Assembly (NCBI GenBank): GCA_022844135.1
Contig: JALHMG010000036.1
Location: forward strand, 1-58,662
DNA: 58,662 nt
Source: Lysobacterales bacterium
Lineage (GTDB): Bacteria > Pseudomonadota > Gammaproteobacteria > Xanthomonadales > SZUA-5
Direction of reading: 5' to 3'
In this document: in pieces, positions 42,791 through 51,250 of the stretch
How the letters are laid out: every line of letters begins with the position of its first letter
Position numbering within the stretch: the stretch's first letter is position 1
Notes under the pieces: generated by a model
The model's input: the letters and a program-made list of their open reading frames with translations, nothing else
The model's database searches: none
What the model was told of the DNA's origin: nothing
Made by a program: the position numbers and the translations under genes

Positions 42791-43603
42791 ATGTCCAAAA
42801 CTATCCTGACAGCAACACTGGCCACTTTGATCGGACTTCCCTTCATTCCCGCCGGCGCCAGCTTGGCCGCCAACCCCGAAATTCCAGAGGCATTCAAAAC
42901 GCTCGCGCCGGATGTGAGCCAGTGGGAAGCGCTGAGCAACGGCTATTACAGCGGTCGAGGCAATAACGGCGAACTGGTCAGTGTTTATTTGGGTGAGCCG
43001 GGCAAGCGCATGGCACTGCACGAGTTGCGCAAGGCCCTGCAGGTGGCCGAAGGGCGCGCCGAGTTGGCGCCGCACGATAAGGTGCAAGAGGCGCAGAACT
43101 CGGTCGCAGCCCTGCGCCAGCAAATTGCCGAGATCGAGGCGCTGCCATCGACTGCAGGCGACGAAAAGCTGCTCGTCACTCAGAATGTTTCATTCACGAC
43201 CGGCTTGATCTGCGCACAGCAGTACTCGCTCAATTCGACCTTTATGGCTCGCGTTGCCAGCGTCGACACGCCGCGCGCTCGGGCTTCGTTGAACTGGTTC
43301 AACATCGGCCCCATCGGTCCGCTGCCGGCCTACGTGTATCGGTCGGTCGTGGCAACCGTCGAGTCCAGCACCAACAACGATTCGGCGAACAATATTTGGG
43401 AAGACGTGTCAGCAGAAGCCGTGACGATGACCTTTGGCGGCAGCTGCAACTACACCACGTATCACTACCTGCAGTCGCAATGCACCGATGGCCACAAGCC
43501 GACGTTCCTGTCGCTGACGCGGCAGCAAACGTGCGCCAATGTGCTGAACGGCGTGCTGCCCAGCGAATCATTTGGCTCAGGCGGCAACGATTTGGCGAAA
43601 TGA
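42791..43603 (+). CDS. Secreted protein of unknown function
   Basis: A 270-residue protein with signal peptide MSKTILTATLATLIGLPFIPAGASLA. The mature part has a short helical stretch (ELRKALQVAEGRAELAPHDK) and a likely beta-rich second half with four Cys (ICAQQY, GGSCNYTTYHYLQSQCTDG, TCANVL) and many Ser, Thr and Asn. I do not recognise the family. cggag lies 11 bases before the ATG at 42791; the frame stays open upstream without signal-peptide logic. It is divergent from the module 1 sigma gene across 278 bp, so it is a plausible target of that sigma factor. Confidence 0.8.
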   Translation: MSKTILTATLATLIGLPFIPAGASLAANPEIPEAFKTLAPDVSQWEALSNGYYSGRGNNGELVSVYLGEPGKRMALHELRKALQVAEGRAELAPHDKVQEAQNSVAALRQQIAEIEALPSTAGDEKLLVTQNVSFTTGLICAQQYSLNSTFMARVASVDTPRARASLNWFNIGPIGPLPAYVYRSVVATVESSTNNDSANNIWEDVSAEAVTMTFGGSCNYTTYHYLQSQCTDGHKPTFLSLTRQQTCANVLNGVLPSESFGSGGNDLAK

Positions 43604-43650
43604 TCGCCCTTGCCGGACTGGGCATCGAGCGTGTCTGGCAATGATGCGTC

Positions 43651-43682
43651 GAGATCAGCGCGGCTGGCGCCGCGCTGATCTC
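43651..43682. terminator. Perfect 14-bp hairpin between convergent genes
   Basis: gagatcagcgcggc-tggc-gccgcgctgatctc has a 14-bp perfect stem and a four-base loop. It lies 48 bp after the secreted-protein stop and about 157 bp beyond the convergent kinase 2 stop. There is no T tract, so it may end or stabilise transcripts without being a canonical terminator. The rest of 43604-43838 holds no gene. Confidence 0.6.
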
Positions 43683-43838
43683 ATTGAGATCCAGATCAAG
43701 CCTTCGGCTCGATCCAGTTGTTGCATTCCGCCAAGCCAGATCCGTCTGAACGTGACTGCCCAGCACTAACGCGGTTTCCCGTTGCCCCAGGGGCGCCCCT
43801 GGCGGCTGAATCCCGCCCATGAACCGCACTGCCAATCA

Positions 43839-46775
43839 CTACCGCATCGAATCAATCAACGCCGTCGCGGCGTGGATTCTTGGGCTGTCGCCATCTTCGG
43901 TGACGCGAAGTTCGGCGATGGCGATGGTCAGCAGCTCGCGGGCGCGCGGCACATTGCCCGATTGGGCCAGACATTGCGCCAGCGCGATCCGTGCGGCAGG
44001 CGTGCGCTGGTCGCTGCCATCGGGATCGGCGGCCAGCGCCAGTTCGAGCGCCTCGTTTGCGCTGGCGATGGCGGCCGGCAACTGTCCGATCTGGCGCAGC
44101 GCGTCGGCCTGGCGCGTGAGCACCTCGCTCTCTCGAAGAGGTTGCGGCTGCGATCGCGAACGCAGCCCTTCGAGAGCCAGGCCAGACAGGTCCAGCACCG
44201 CCTGGTGCTCGCCCTCGCCAGCGAGCAATACGCTCACTGGGATGGCGAGATCGATCAGCATCGGCGCCTGCTGCCGCTGACGGATCAACGATTGGGCAAG
44301 CGTCAGCGCAAGTTCGCGGGCAAGATCCTGTTCGCCGACCTGGGCGCGAATTCGCATCAGCTGTACGCCCTTGGCCAAGGTGGTGAGCGCTTCCGGACCG
44401 GAGACGCGCTGCGAGGCCGAGTACGCGGCGGCCGAATCGGCCAAGGCGTCGGGATACTGCGCCAGCCTGGCCAATACCGAACCACGATTGCCGAGCGCGG
44501 CCAGCGCGTAGGGGTGATCGGATTGACCGATGGCTTCGAAATGCGCCACCGATTCGCGATAACTGGCGAGCGCATCGTGCTCGCGTCCGGCGGCCGAATA
44601 GCGCCCGCCCAGTGCATTGAGATAACCGCCCAGGAGAACGCTTTTGCTGCCGATCCTGCGCTGCAGGTCGACCGCTTCCTTGGCGTGTTCGATGGCGGCT
44701 TCGTGCTGCCCAAGATCGCCCTCGATTCGCGCCAGCAGGGACAGCGCGTCGATGCGGATCGGGTGCGAGGGCGGTAGCCACTGCTCGGCTTCGGCGAGCG
44801 CGGTTTCCAGCCCGATTCGGGCGCCATCGATATCGCCCACCTTGAGTTGCAGCGGCGCCAGTTGAATGCGCGCTTTCGGCAATCGATATCCGCAGGCGAC
44901 CGGTGCTGTCGCGCAGATGGCGATGGTCTCTTCCGCAACGTCTCTCGCCGCGCCGATGTCGTCGCTCTCGCGCAGCACATTGGTGTATTGGAACAAGACA
45001 TCGACCGCCTCCGGCATCGCCTCGACGCGACGCGCGAACGACGCCGCGCGCGCCCCCAACGCCACGGCCGTTTGTCGATCGCCGCGTTGGCGAGCGATCT
45101 CGCTGAGCAGGCTCAGCGCCCGCGCCGTGGCCATCGGCCGATCCGCTGCGGTGCCGATTTCCAGTGCGCGCTTGGCGGCGCTTTCGGCTGCCGCCAGTTC
45201 GCCCAGTTGCAACTGCGCGAGCGCAAGAAAGGTCAAGCGATCGCCCGCGCGACGCTCGCTGCCGGGCAAGCTCACCGTGTCTTCCCAGGCCAGCTGCTCC
45301 ACCGCCCCTTTCGCGTCACCCAGTCGACCTAAAATGGTGCCGATCGTCAGTGCCGCTTCGGCCCGCGCTTCGGGCTGTTCGGCATAACCAGACGCCAGGC
45401 GTTGCGCGCCCGCGGAGACGATATCGAGCGCCGACAGTTTGAAGCCCTCGCGCATCGGATCGGCAGCGTCGAACAGCGACAGCAAAAAGGCGTGCGCGGC
45501 TTCCGCTCGTTCGGCTTCCAGACGCGCCTTCTCGGCCGCTCGCCAGGAGACGATGCTGGTGGCGATCAGCGCGAACAATACGACGCCGGCCGCGGCGGAG
45601 GCCGCCCGATGCCGGCTCAGGAAGCGACCGAACACATAGTGCCAGGCGTTACCGCGGGTGCGAACCGGATGCCCGGACAAATAGCGGCGCAGATCGTCGA
45701 GCAGAGCGTCGACACTGCCAAAACGGCGATCAGTTTCGCGGGCGAGCGCCCGCAGCGCGATAGCGTCCAGATCGCCGCGCAGCCCGCGCGAATCGACGCG
45801 GCCGCTGAGTTCGCGCGTCTCGCGCACAACAACACTGGGAGGACGACAGGGCTCATCGCTCAAGACACGGGCGCAGGCCATGGGCGCGCTATCGCCAGCG
45901 CGCGCGTACGGCCGTTGGCCGGACAACAGTTCGTAGAGGACGGTGCCGAGTCCGTAGACATCGGTCAGCGTGCTGGCCGGCTGGCCGCGCAGTTGTTCGG
46001 GCGAGGCGTACTGCGGGGTCATCGGCCCGTCGATTGTCACCGCGAGCACGCTGTGCGATGCCTCACCCAGAAACTTGGCGATGCCGAAGTCCAGCAGTTT
46101 CACCGTGCCGGTGGTATCGACCAGTACGTTGCCCGGCTTGATATCGCGATGCACCACCGAGTGTTGATGTGCGAACTGCACGGCTTCGCACAGTTGCGCG
46201 AATAGCCGCACGCGTTCCTCAATGCCGCTCTTGCGTTGAGCGCACCATTCGAGCAACGGAACCCCGTCGATACGTTCCATCACCAGCCACGGCGTGCCGT
46301 CGGCCTCAGCGCCGGCGTCGAGGAATGCGGCGATGTTGCGGTGCTGCAGGCGCAACAGAATGCTGCGCTCCATGGCGAATCTCGCGAGCGCCGAGCTTCG
46401 ATCCACGCCGCCGCGAATGCGCTTCAGCGCCGCTCGTTGCCACGAACCCTCGAACTCGCGCTCGACTTCATACACCACACCCATGCCGCCTCGCCCAAGA
46501 ACGCCGCGGACGATCCACGGGCCGAACTGCGCGGGATCGGGATTCGCGTCCTCCGCCGTGCCGATCGGTTGCGTCACATCGGCATACGCTTGCGCCACGG
46601 CGGCCGCCAGATCCAGCGGCTGCGCGTCCGCCGCCAGCATCGCGCGAAGTTCCCGCACCAATTCCGGATCGGCGTCTAGATCGCGCAGATAAGCCTCGCG
46701 ACCGGCCGCATCGAGATCGAGCAGCGCATCGAAGTGTTCGCCGATGTTTGCCAGCCGGGCTGCGCTAATGTCCAT
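43839..46775 (-). CDS. Transmembrane Ser/Thr protein kinase with TPR domain (module 2)
   Basis: A 978-residue Hanks-type kinase with the same plan as the 39391-41928 protein: N-terminal helical region (FDALLDLDAAGREAYLRDL), kinase domain with GRGGMG at 94-99, Lys near 118, HRD at 209-211 and DFG at 229-231, a transmembrane helix in the AAGVVLFALIATSIVSW region, then a long TPR array. The two kinases share the N-terminal pattern but are otherwise well diverged, so the duplication is not recent. It lies 62 bp downstream of the second ECF sigma gene. It likely senses an extracytoplasmic state through the TPRs and phosphorylates that sigma factor (inference). Confidence 0.93.
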   Translation of the reverse strand: MDISAARLANIGEHFDALLDLDAAGREAYLRDLDADPELVRELRAMLAADAQPLDLAAAVAQAYADVTQPIGTAEDANPDPAQFGPWIVRGVLGRGGMGVVYEVEREFEGSWQRAALKRIRGGVDRSSALARFAMERSILLRLQHRNIAAFLDAGAEADGTPWLVMERIDGVPLLEWCAQRKSGIEERVRLFAQLCEAVQFAHQHSVVHRDIKPGNVLVDTTGTVKLLDFGIAKFLGEASHSVLAVTIDGPMTPQYASPEQLRGQPASTLTDVYGLGTVLYELLSGQRPYARAGDSAPMACARVLSDEPCRPPSVVVRETRELSGRVDSRGLRGDLDAIALRALARETDRRFGSVDALLDDLRRYLSGHPVRTRGNAWHYVFGRFLSRHRAASAAAGVVLFALIATSIVSWRAAEKARLEAERAEAAHAFLLSLFDAADPMREGFKLSALDIVSAGAQRLASGYAEQPEARAEAALTIGTILGRLGDAKGAVEQLAWEDTVSLPGSERRAGDRLTFLALAQLQLGELAAAESAAKRALEIGTAADRPMATARALSLLSEIARQRGDRQTAVALGARAASFARRVEAMPEAVDVLFQYTNVLRESDDIGAARDVAEETIAICATAPVACGYRLPKARIQLAPLQLKVGDIDGARIGLETALAEAEQWLPPSHPIRIDALSLLARIEGDLGQHEAAIEHAKEAVDLQRRIGSKSVLLGGYLNALGGRYSAAGREHDALASYRESVAHFEAIGQSDHPYALAALGNRGSVLARLAQYPDALADSAAAYSASQRVSGPEALTTLAKGVQLMRIRAQVGEQDLARELALTLAQSLIRQRQQAPMLIDLAIPVSVLLAGEGEHQAVLDLSGLALEGLRSRSQPQPLRESEVLTRQADALRQIGQLPAAIASANEALELALAADPDGSDQRTPAARIALAQCLAQSGNVPRARELLTIAIAELRVTEDGDSPRIHAATALIDSMR

Positions 46776-46837
46776 GGGCAGACCTCAAATAGTCCCCTTC
46801 TCGACGCTGGGGGAGAAACACTGACAATCGGCTGGCC

Positions 46838-47350
46838 TCACGGCGACGCCAGGCCATCCATTCGTGCGATCAGGAATGCCCGCGCCTTGCGCCAATCGCG
46901 AAAAATGGTGCGCTCGGTCAGCTGATGCAGGTTCGCGATCTCGGTAAAGCTCATGCCGCCGAACACATGCTGCTCCACGATCTCCGCCTGGCGGCGATCG
47001 AGCGCGGCGAGCTGTACCAGCAAGTCATCGACCAGCACGATGTCGATCGGTTGGCCGTCGAACTGCAGCTCCGGTGATGACGGCGGCGCCAACGCGGTCG
47101 CGCCGTGTTTTTCGCTGAACCGGCGGCGCGCTCGATCGACCAGCAATTGGCGCATCGTGCGCGCCACCAGGGCGCGGAGATGCTCCGGCGCCATCGCATG
47201 CCGCGCCGCGTGCTGCGCGAGCTTGACGTAGGCCTCATGCGCCAGAGCGGTGGTATTGAGCGTCTCGTGCATCGCAAAGGGCTTGAGCGCGCGTCGAGCG
47301 AGCTGCTTGAGCTCGCGATAGACCAATGCCTGCAGTGTGGCGTCCGTCAT
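46838..47350 (-). CDS. ECF-type RNA polymerase sigma factor (kinase-linked, module 2)
   Basis: A 170-residue sigma factor. Region 2 has YRELKQLARRALKPF, HLRALVARTMRQLLVDRARRRF, and region 4 has LDRRQAEIVEQHVFGGMSFTEIANLHQLTERTIFRDWRKARAFL. The DAED-like acidic segment is replaced by TLNTTALAHEAYVKL with Thr30, Thr33 and Thr34, the same deviation as in module 1. Start 47350 (MTDATLQ) was preferred because ggg lies about seven bases upstream; 47356 is also possible. It is divergent from the delta-60 repeat secreted protein gene 133 bp away, a candidate target. Confidence 0.9.
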   Translation of the reverse strand: MTDATLQALVYRELKQLARRALKPFAMHETLNTTALAHEAYVKLAQHAARHAMAPEHLRALVARTMRQLLVDRARRRFSEKHGATALAPPSSPELQFDGQPIDIVLVDDLLVQLAALDRRQAEIVEQHVFGGMSFTEIANLHQLTERTIFRDWRKARAFLIARMDGLASP

Positions 47351-47483
47351 TTGCATCCCGTGCGTGGCGCTCGCCTGGCGGCGATCATCATATCGGAGCG
47401 ACCGCGCCGTCCGAACGGCGATGTCAGTATTCGGCGCCCGATTACGAGAGCGGACAGTACCCCTCACGGCACGGTCCCCGATC

Positions 47484-48908
47484 ATGATCATTCGTTTTTG
47501 CGTAGGCCTTTGGTTCGCGTTTTGCGTTGCGACGGCGATGGCCAACGATGGCAGTTTCGATATCCAGTTCGGCCCGAATGCCAACGGGATCCACGATTTC
47601 TCCCTGCAGTTCGACACCCTGCCCGGCTCGGTCGGCATCGGCCGGAAAGTCGTTGAAGTACCGGGACGCACGATATTCGAAGCACCGCGCTATTGGGTCA
47701 TGACCGCATACAACCCGGACCCGATCACCGGCGTGGCGAGAGCGGTCGCAACCGCGCGATTCACCAACAGCGGCCTGCTGGACACCACCTATGGCTCCTT
47801 CGGCATCGGCAAAGCGGTCACGGCGGTGAGCATGGATTCGGTGGTGCATTTCGCCTACACGCGCTGGCAGCGTAACGTTGGCCCGACGGTCACCGTATTC
47901 GATCGCATCTTCGTTCTCGGCAGCGATCAGTTCAATGGCAGCCCACGCTTGCGCTTGTGCAGCATCACCCCAACCGCCCAGCTCGATCCAAATTTTGCGG
48001 CCGGCGGTTGCGCCGGCTATCGATTCGAAGACTTCGGCGGAACCACCGGCGGCACGGTCTACGGCTTGCACGCCATCGGCGAGCTGCTTTACGTTGTCGC
48101 CGACCGCCGCGGCGCCAGCGGCGAGCGCTCGGTGGGCGTGCTCCGTGTCAACGCCGAGAACGGCACGATCGATACCAGCTACGGATTCGCGGGTTATGCC
48201 AGCGTGAGTTTTCCCGGCACCGGCCTGGCATTTTTCGCGCGCTCGACGCTGGACCCAAGCGGCCGGCTGGTGGTCCTCGGCGATTGGACCCGCGACGGCG
48301 TGAAGACCTTCGGCATCGCCCGGCTGACCAGCACCGGCGTTACCGACGGCAGCTTCTGCGCCGATGCATCGAGCTGCGGCAACAGCGCCGGCTTCCAGCA
48401 TCTGCTGACCGCCGCACAGATCGGCGTCGCCAACAACAGCCTTGCGAGCGCGATCGTCGCGGCGACAAACCGGATTTTCGTCGCCGTGCAGGACTCGGCC
48501 ACGTTCGGCAACGGCCATATCGTCGCACTAAGAGAAGAAGGTCCGCTCGCAGCCGAATTCGGACCGGGTGGATTTCGCTCGGTGACGACCACCAATCCGG
48601 CGCTGACCACCGAGATCAAGAGCCTGTACGCCACACCCGGCGGACGAGTGCTGCTGGGCGGCGTTGCCGAACTCAACGGCGGCACGCCGCAAGACAACCG
48701 GATGTTGGTCTCGCGACTCGATCGCCGCGGCGCGTGCGACTACGACTTCTGCCCGCGACTCGATGGGCTCGACACACCACGGATATTCGACATCACCGTC
48801 GATGCCGCCGGCCGCCCGCTGCTGCTGACCGACAGCCTCGCCAACGGCCGCGTCCGACTGATTCGCCTCGGCGTCCAGCAAGACCTGCTCAGCAACGGGT
48901 TCGAATAG
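47484..48908 (+). CDS. Secreted delta-60 repeat (beta-propeller-like) protein
   Basis: A 474-residue protein with signal peptide MIIRFCVGLWFAFCVATAMA. Delta-60-type repeats are visible: FTNSGLLDTTYGSFGIGKAV, PTAQLDPNFAAGGCAGY, NGTIDTSYGFAGYASVSF and STGVTDGSFCADAS. The C-terminus ends LLSNGFE, a short tail I associate with secreted proteins of Xanthomonadales relatives (recall, not searched). The start at 47484 was selected for the signal peptide. It is divergent from the module 2 sigma gene. Confidence 0.85.
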   Translation: MIIRFCVGLWFAFCVATAMANDGSFDIQFGPNANGIHDFSLQFDTLPGSVGIGRKVVEVPGRTIFEAPRYWVMTAYNPDPITGVARAVATARFTNSGLLDTTYGSFGIGKAVTAVSMDSVVHFAYTRWQRNVGPTVTVFDRIFVLGSDQFNGSPRLRLCSITPTAQLDPNFAAGGCAGYRFEDFGGTTGGTVYGLHAIGELLYVVADRRGASGERSVGVLRVNAENGTIDTSYGFAGYASVSFPGTGLAFFARSTLDPSGRLVVLGDWTRDGVKTFGIARLTSTGVTDGSFCADASSCGNSAGFQHLLTAAQIGVANNSLASAIVAATNRIFVAVQDSATFGNGHIVALREEGPLAAEFGPGGFRSVTTTNPALTTEIKSLYATPGGRVLLGGVAELNGGTPQDNRMLVSRLDRRGACDYDFCPRLDGLDTPRIFDITVDAAGRPLLLTDSLANGRVRLIRLGVQQDLLSNGFE

Positions 48909-49034
48909 CGTTGCGGCCACAGCATCGACATGCGTGATCGACCGCCGGAGGACCGTCGGATTGGCGCGCGTGTCAAGGAACTTCCGCCACATGGCGGCGT
49001 TCCCCTCGGCTAACGGGCGATTCGGCGTCGAACG

Positions 49035-49976
49035 TCAGGAAGCTCGCCCTTCGTAGGCAGCAAGAATCAAGGCTTTTGCGGCATCCAGATCGGCCTGTGA
49101 TGTCAGTGTCAGCTCCAGGTCGCCAGTTCCCCAATGCCCCTGTTCACTGACGTCCCTTCCGTTTGCGGGCAATGGAACGATCTTTGTTGGGTCCAAGTGC
49201 AGGTACAGCAATAGTCGATTCCGCTGTGGAACCACCGTAGCAAAGTTCTTCAAGCGTTTGAAAGCCGCGTACAGCTTCAGCTCCTTACGTTGCACATCAT
49301 CTCCGAGCGATAGCACATAGCCGTCAAGCGAGGCGATCAGCTCAGAGAGATGCTTTGGCAACAATGGCAGCCAATCCGCGTAACTGCGATTTGCCGAGCC
49401 CGACTCGACAAGTTGCTCTGTCGCTGGCGCCTTGGGCGGCTTTGCCGCTTTGCTGGTGGCAGGACGTCCAGTGCTGGTTGCGTTCGCCAGCTCCAACAAG
49501 AGCAGTTCCTCGCCAAAGCGGCGGTACCGAATCAGTTCGATATTGCGATTGATCTGCTGCACCGCGTGCGCGTCGTACTTGGTGAAGTCCGCGGCAATGC
49601 AGACAAGGCGCGGCGACGACCAGTCGATAGCGTCGGCCGCAGGCTTACCCAGTTGATCCATCACCAGCAGTTTGAATTCCGCCTGGTGGTCCATCAGCCA
49701 GTCGAGGTAAAACAGGCCCTGGTTGATGACGTTCTCGCCCACCGAGCGCTTGTATTCCAGAATCACCGGACAGTTGTTCTCGTCCAGGCCCAGCGAGTCG
49801 ATGCGACCCGCATGGGTTTTGCCGGTGGAGTACTCGGTGGCCAGAAAGCGAATGCCAAGCAGCGTATCGAGGTTGGCCTCGATCAGCGTCTGCAGCGGCT
49901 TCTCCAAATCGGAGGCATCGCCCTGGAGTTCGGTCGCTTCGCCAGCGGTGAGGCGGAAAAGTTTGATGTCACTCAT
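49035..49976 (-). CDS. PD-(D/E)XK nuclease-like protein with C-terminal DUF5655-like domain
   Basis: A 313-residue protein. The N-terminal half has a restriction-endonuclease fold signature, GRIDSLGLDENNCPVILEYKRS, giving Asp60, Glu74 and Lys76, resembling NucS/DUF91-type nuclease cores. The C-terminal half (WLPLLPKHLSELIASLDGYVLSLGDDVQRKELKLYAAFKRLKNFATV) resembles DUF5655. Such proteins are often found near restriction systems. It is the last gene of the hsd operon, four bases after the RhuM-like fragment stop. A defence or repair role is inferred. Confidence 0.8.
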   Translation of the reverse strand: MSDIKLFRLTAGEATELQGDASDLEKPLQTLIEANLDTLLGIRFLATEYSTGKTHAGRIDSLGLDENNCPVILEYKRSVGENVINQGLFYLDWLMDHQAEFKLLVMDQLGKPAADAIDWSSPRLVCIAADFTKYDAHAVQQINRNIELIRYRRFGEELLLLELANATSTGRPATSKAAKPPKAPATEQLVESGSANRSYADWLPLLPKHLSELIASLDGYVLSLGDDVQRKELKLYAAFKRLKNFATVVPQRNRLLLYLHLDPTKIVPLPANGRDVSEQGHWGTGDLELTLTSQADLDAAKALILAAYEGRAS

Positions 49977-49979
49977 GTG

Positions 49980-50198
49980 TCAGTACCTAAGCCAGTTCCA
50001 TCGTTCAAAGCACGTCTTTGCGCCGCTGTCCCCATTCGCCGAGATGGAGAGACAACAGCACGGTCTGGGTCTCCACATCGCAGAGAGTGCGGCGCTGCCA
50101 CCGCCGGTTGGCGCGACAACTGTCAGGTACTCGGCTGCCGAGGAGAGGATGATGGAAACCTCGGTTTTCTTGGGCGGGAGTAGCTTGCGTGGGCTCAT
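49980..50198 (-). pseudogene. RhuM-like protein, N-terminal remnant with frame damage
   Basis: A 72-codon frame starts at an ATG overlapping the DUF1016 nuclease stop (50195-50198). Its first third, SIILSSAAEYLTVVAPTGGG, resembles the beginning of RhuM-family proteins that often accompany type I systems. The sequence then loses protein character, while a different frame shows LCDVETQTVLLSLHLGEW, as if part of the middle were deleted and the frame shifted. A full RhuM would be some 330 residues. The family call is from recall and is uncertain. Confidence 0.45.
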
Positions 50199-51250
50199 TC
50201 GGCAAAGTCTTCCAGCTCGCTCTCGATCTGCTCGATGCTGGGCAGGCTGGATTGCAGTTCGGCCGGCAACGATTCCAGCAGCTTGTATTCGGCGATGCCC
50301 ATGGGCTGCGACTTGTCGCTCAAGGCATATTCGGCCACCACTTTATTTTTGCTCTTGCACAGCAGCAGGCCGATGGTCGGGTTATCGAGTTCGTGTTTTA
50401 CCTGCTTGTCCACGGCAGTCAGGTAGAAACCCAACTGTCCCAGATGTTCGGGCTTGAACTTGCCGCCTTTCAGTTCAATCACCACATAGCAGCGCAGCTT
50501 GAGGTGATAGAAGAGCAGATCGATGAAGAACTCATCGCCACCCACATCCAGCAACACCTGCCGTCCAACGAATGCAAAGCCCGCCCCCAGTTCCAGCAGG
50601 AACTCAGTCACATGTTTTACCAGCGCGCCTTCAATTTCACGCTCTTGGGCTTTTTCGCCCAGGCTAAGAAAATCGAAACGGTATGGGTCTTTCAGTGATT
50701 CGCGCGCCAGATCGGACTGCGCTTTGGGCAGACTGGCGGGAAAGTTGGTGACTGCCGTGCCGCTGCGCTCCAGCAAACGGGCTTCGATCTGCACCACTAG
50801 CACATTGCGCGACCAGCTGTGTTCGATGGCCTTGGCAGCGTACCAGCGGCGGGTTTCGGGGCCGGGCAGGCGGTCCAGCAGCACCACGTTGTGCCCCCAT
50901 GGCAATAGTGCAACAGCCTGTTGCACAAACTCGGCGTCCGGCCAGGCTTCGGCGAAGGCCCGCATGTACTTGAGATTGCGCGGCGAAAACCCTTTCATCT
51001 CAGGGAAGGCCGTGCGCAAGTCATGCGCCAGCCGCTCGATCACCTTCGCGCCCCAGCCTTGTTCTGCCTGCCGCGCCAGAATGTCGCGGCCGATCTGCCA
51101 GTACAGCATCACCAGCTCGCGATTCACCGCCAGCGCCGCGCGCTGCTGGGCGCTGTGGATGCGGGCTTTCAGGTCCAACAACCAGTCGGCATAGCCGGCG
51201 GGAACGGGGGCGAGGGAGGCCGCCGGTTTGTACTTACCTTGGTCGCTCAT
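50195..51250 (-). CDS. DUF1016/YhcG-type PD-(D/E)XK nuclease
   Basis: A 351-residue protein. The N-terminal DUF1016_N domain has AVNRELVMLYWQIGRDILARQAEQGWGAKVIERLAHDLRTAFPEMKGFSPRNLKYMRAFAE, and the C-terminal nuclease domain has GGDEFFIDLLFYHLKLRCYVVIELKGGKF, giving Asp244, Glu259 and Lys261 as the likely metal-site residues. These proteins occur often inside type I restriction loci, though their role there is not settled. The start at 51250 overlaps the hsdS stop (ATGA), and its own stop overlaps the RhuM-like start. Confidence 0.92.
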   Translation of the reverse strand: MSDQGKYKPAASLAPVPAGYADWLLDLKARIHSAQQRAALAVNRELVMLYWQIGRDILARQAEQGWGAKVIERLAHDLRTAFPEMKGFSPRNLKYMRAFAEAWPDAEFVQQAVALLPWGHNVVLLDRLPGPETRRWYAAKAIEHSWSRNVLVVQIEARLLERSGTAVTNFPASLPKAQSDLARESLKDPYRFDFLSLGEKAQEREIEGALVKHVTEFLLELGAGFAFVGRQVLLDVGGDEFFIDLLFYHLKLRCYVVIELKGGKFKPEHLGQLGFYLTAVDKQVKHELDNPTIGLLLCKSKNKVVAEYALSDKSQPMGIAEYKLLESLPAELQSSLPSIEQIESELEDFAE

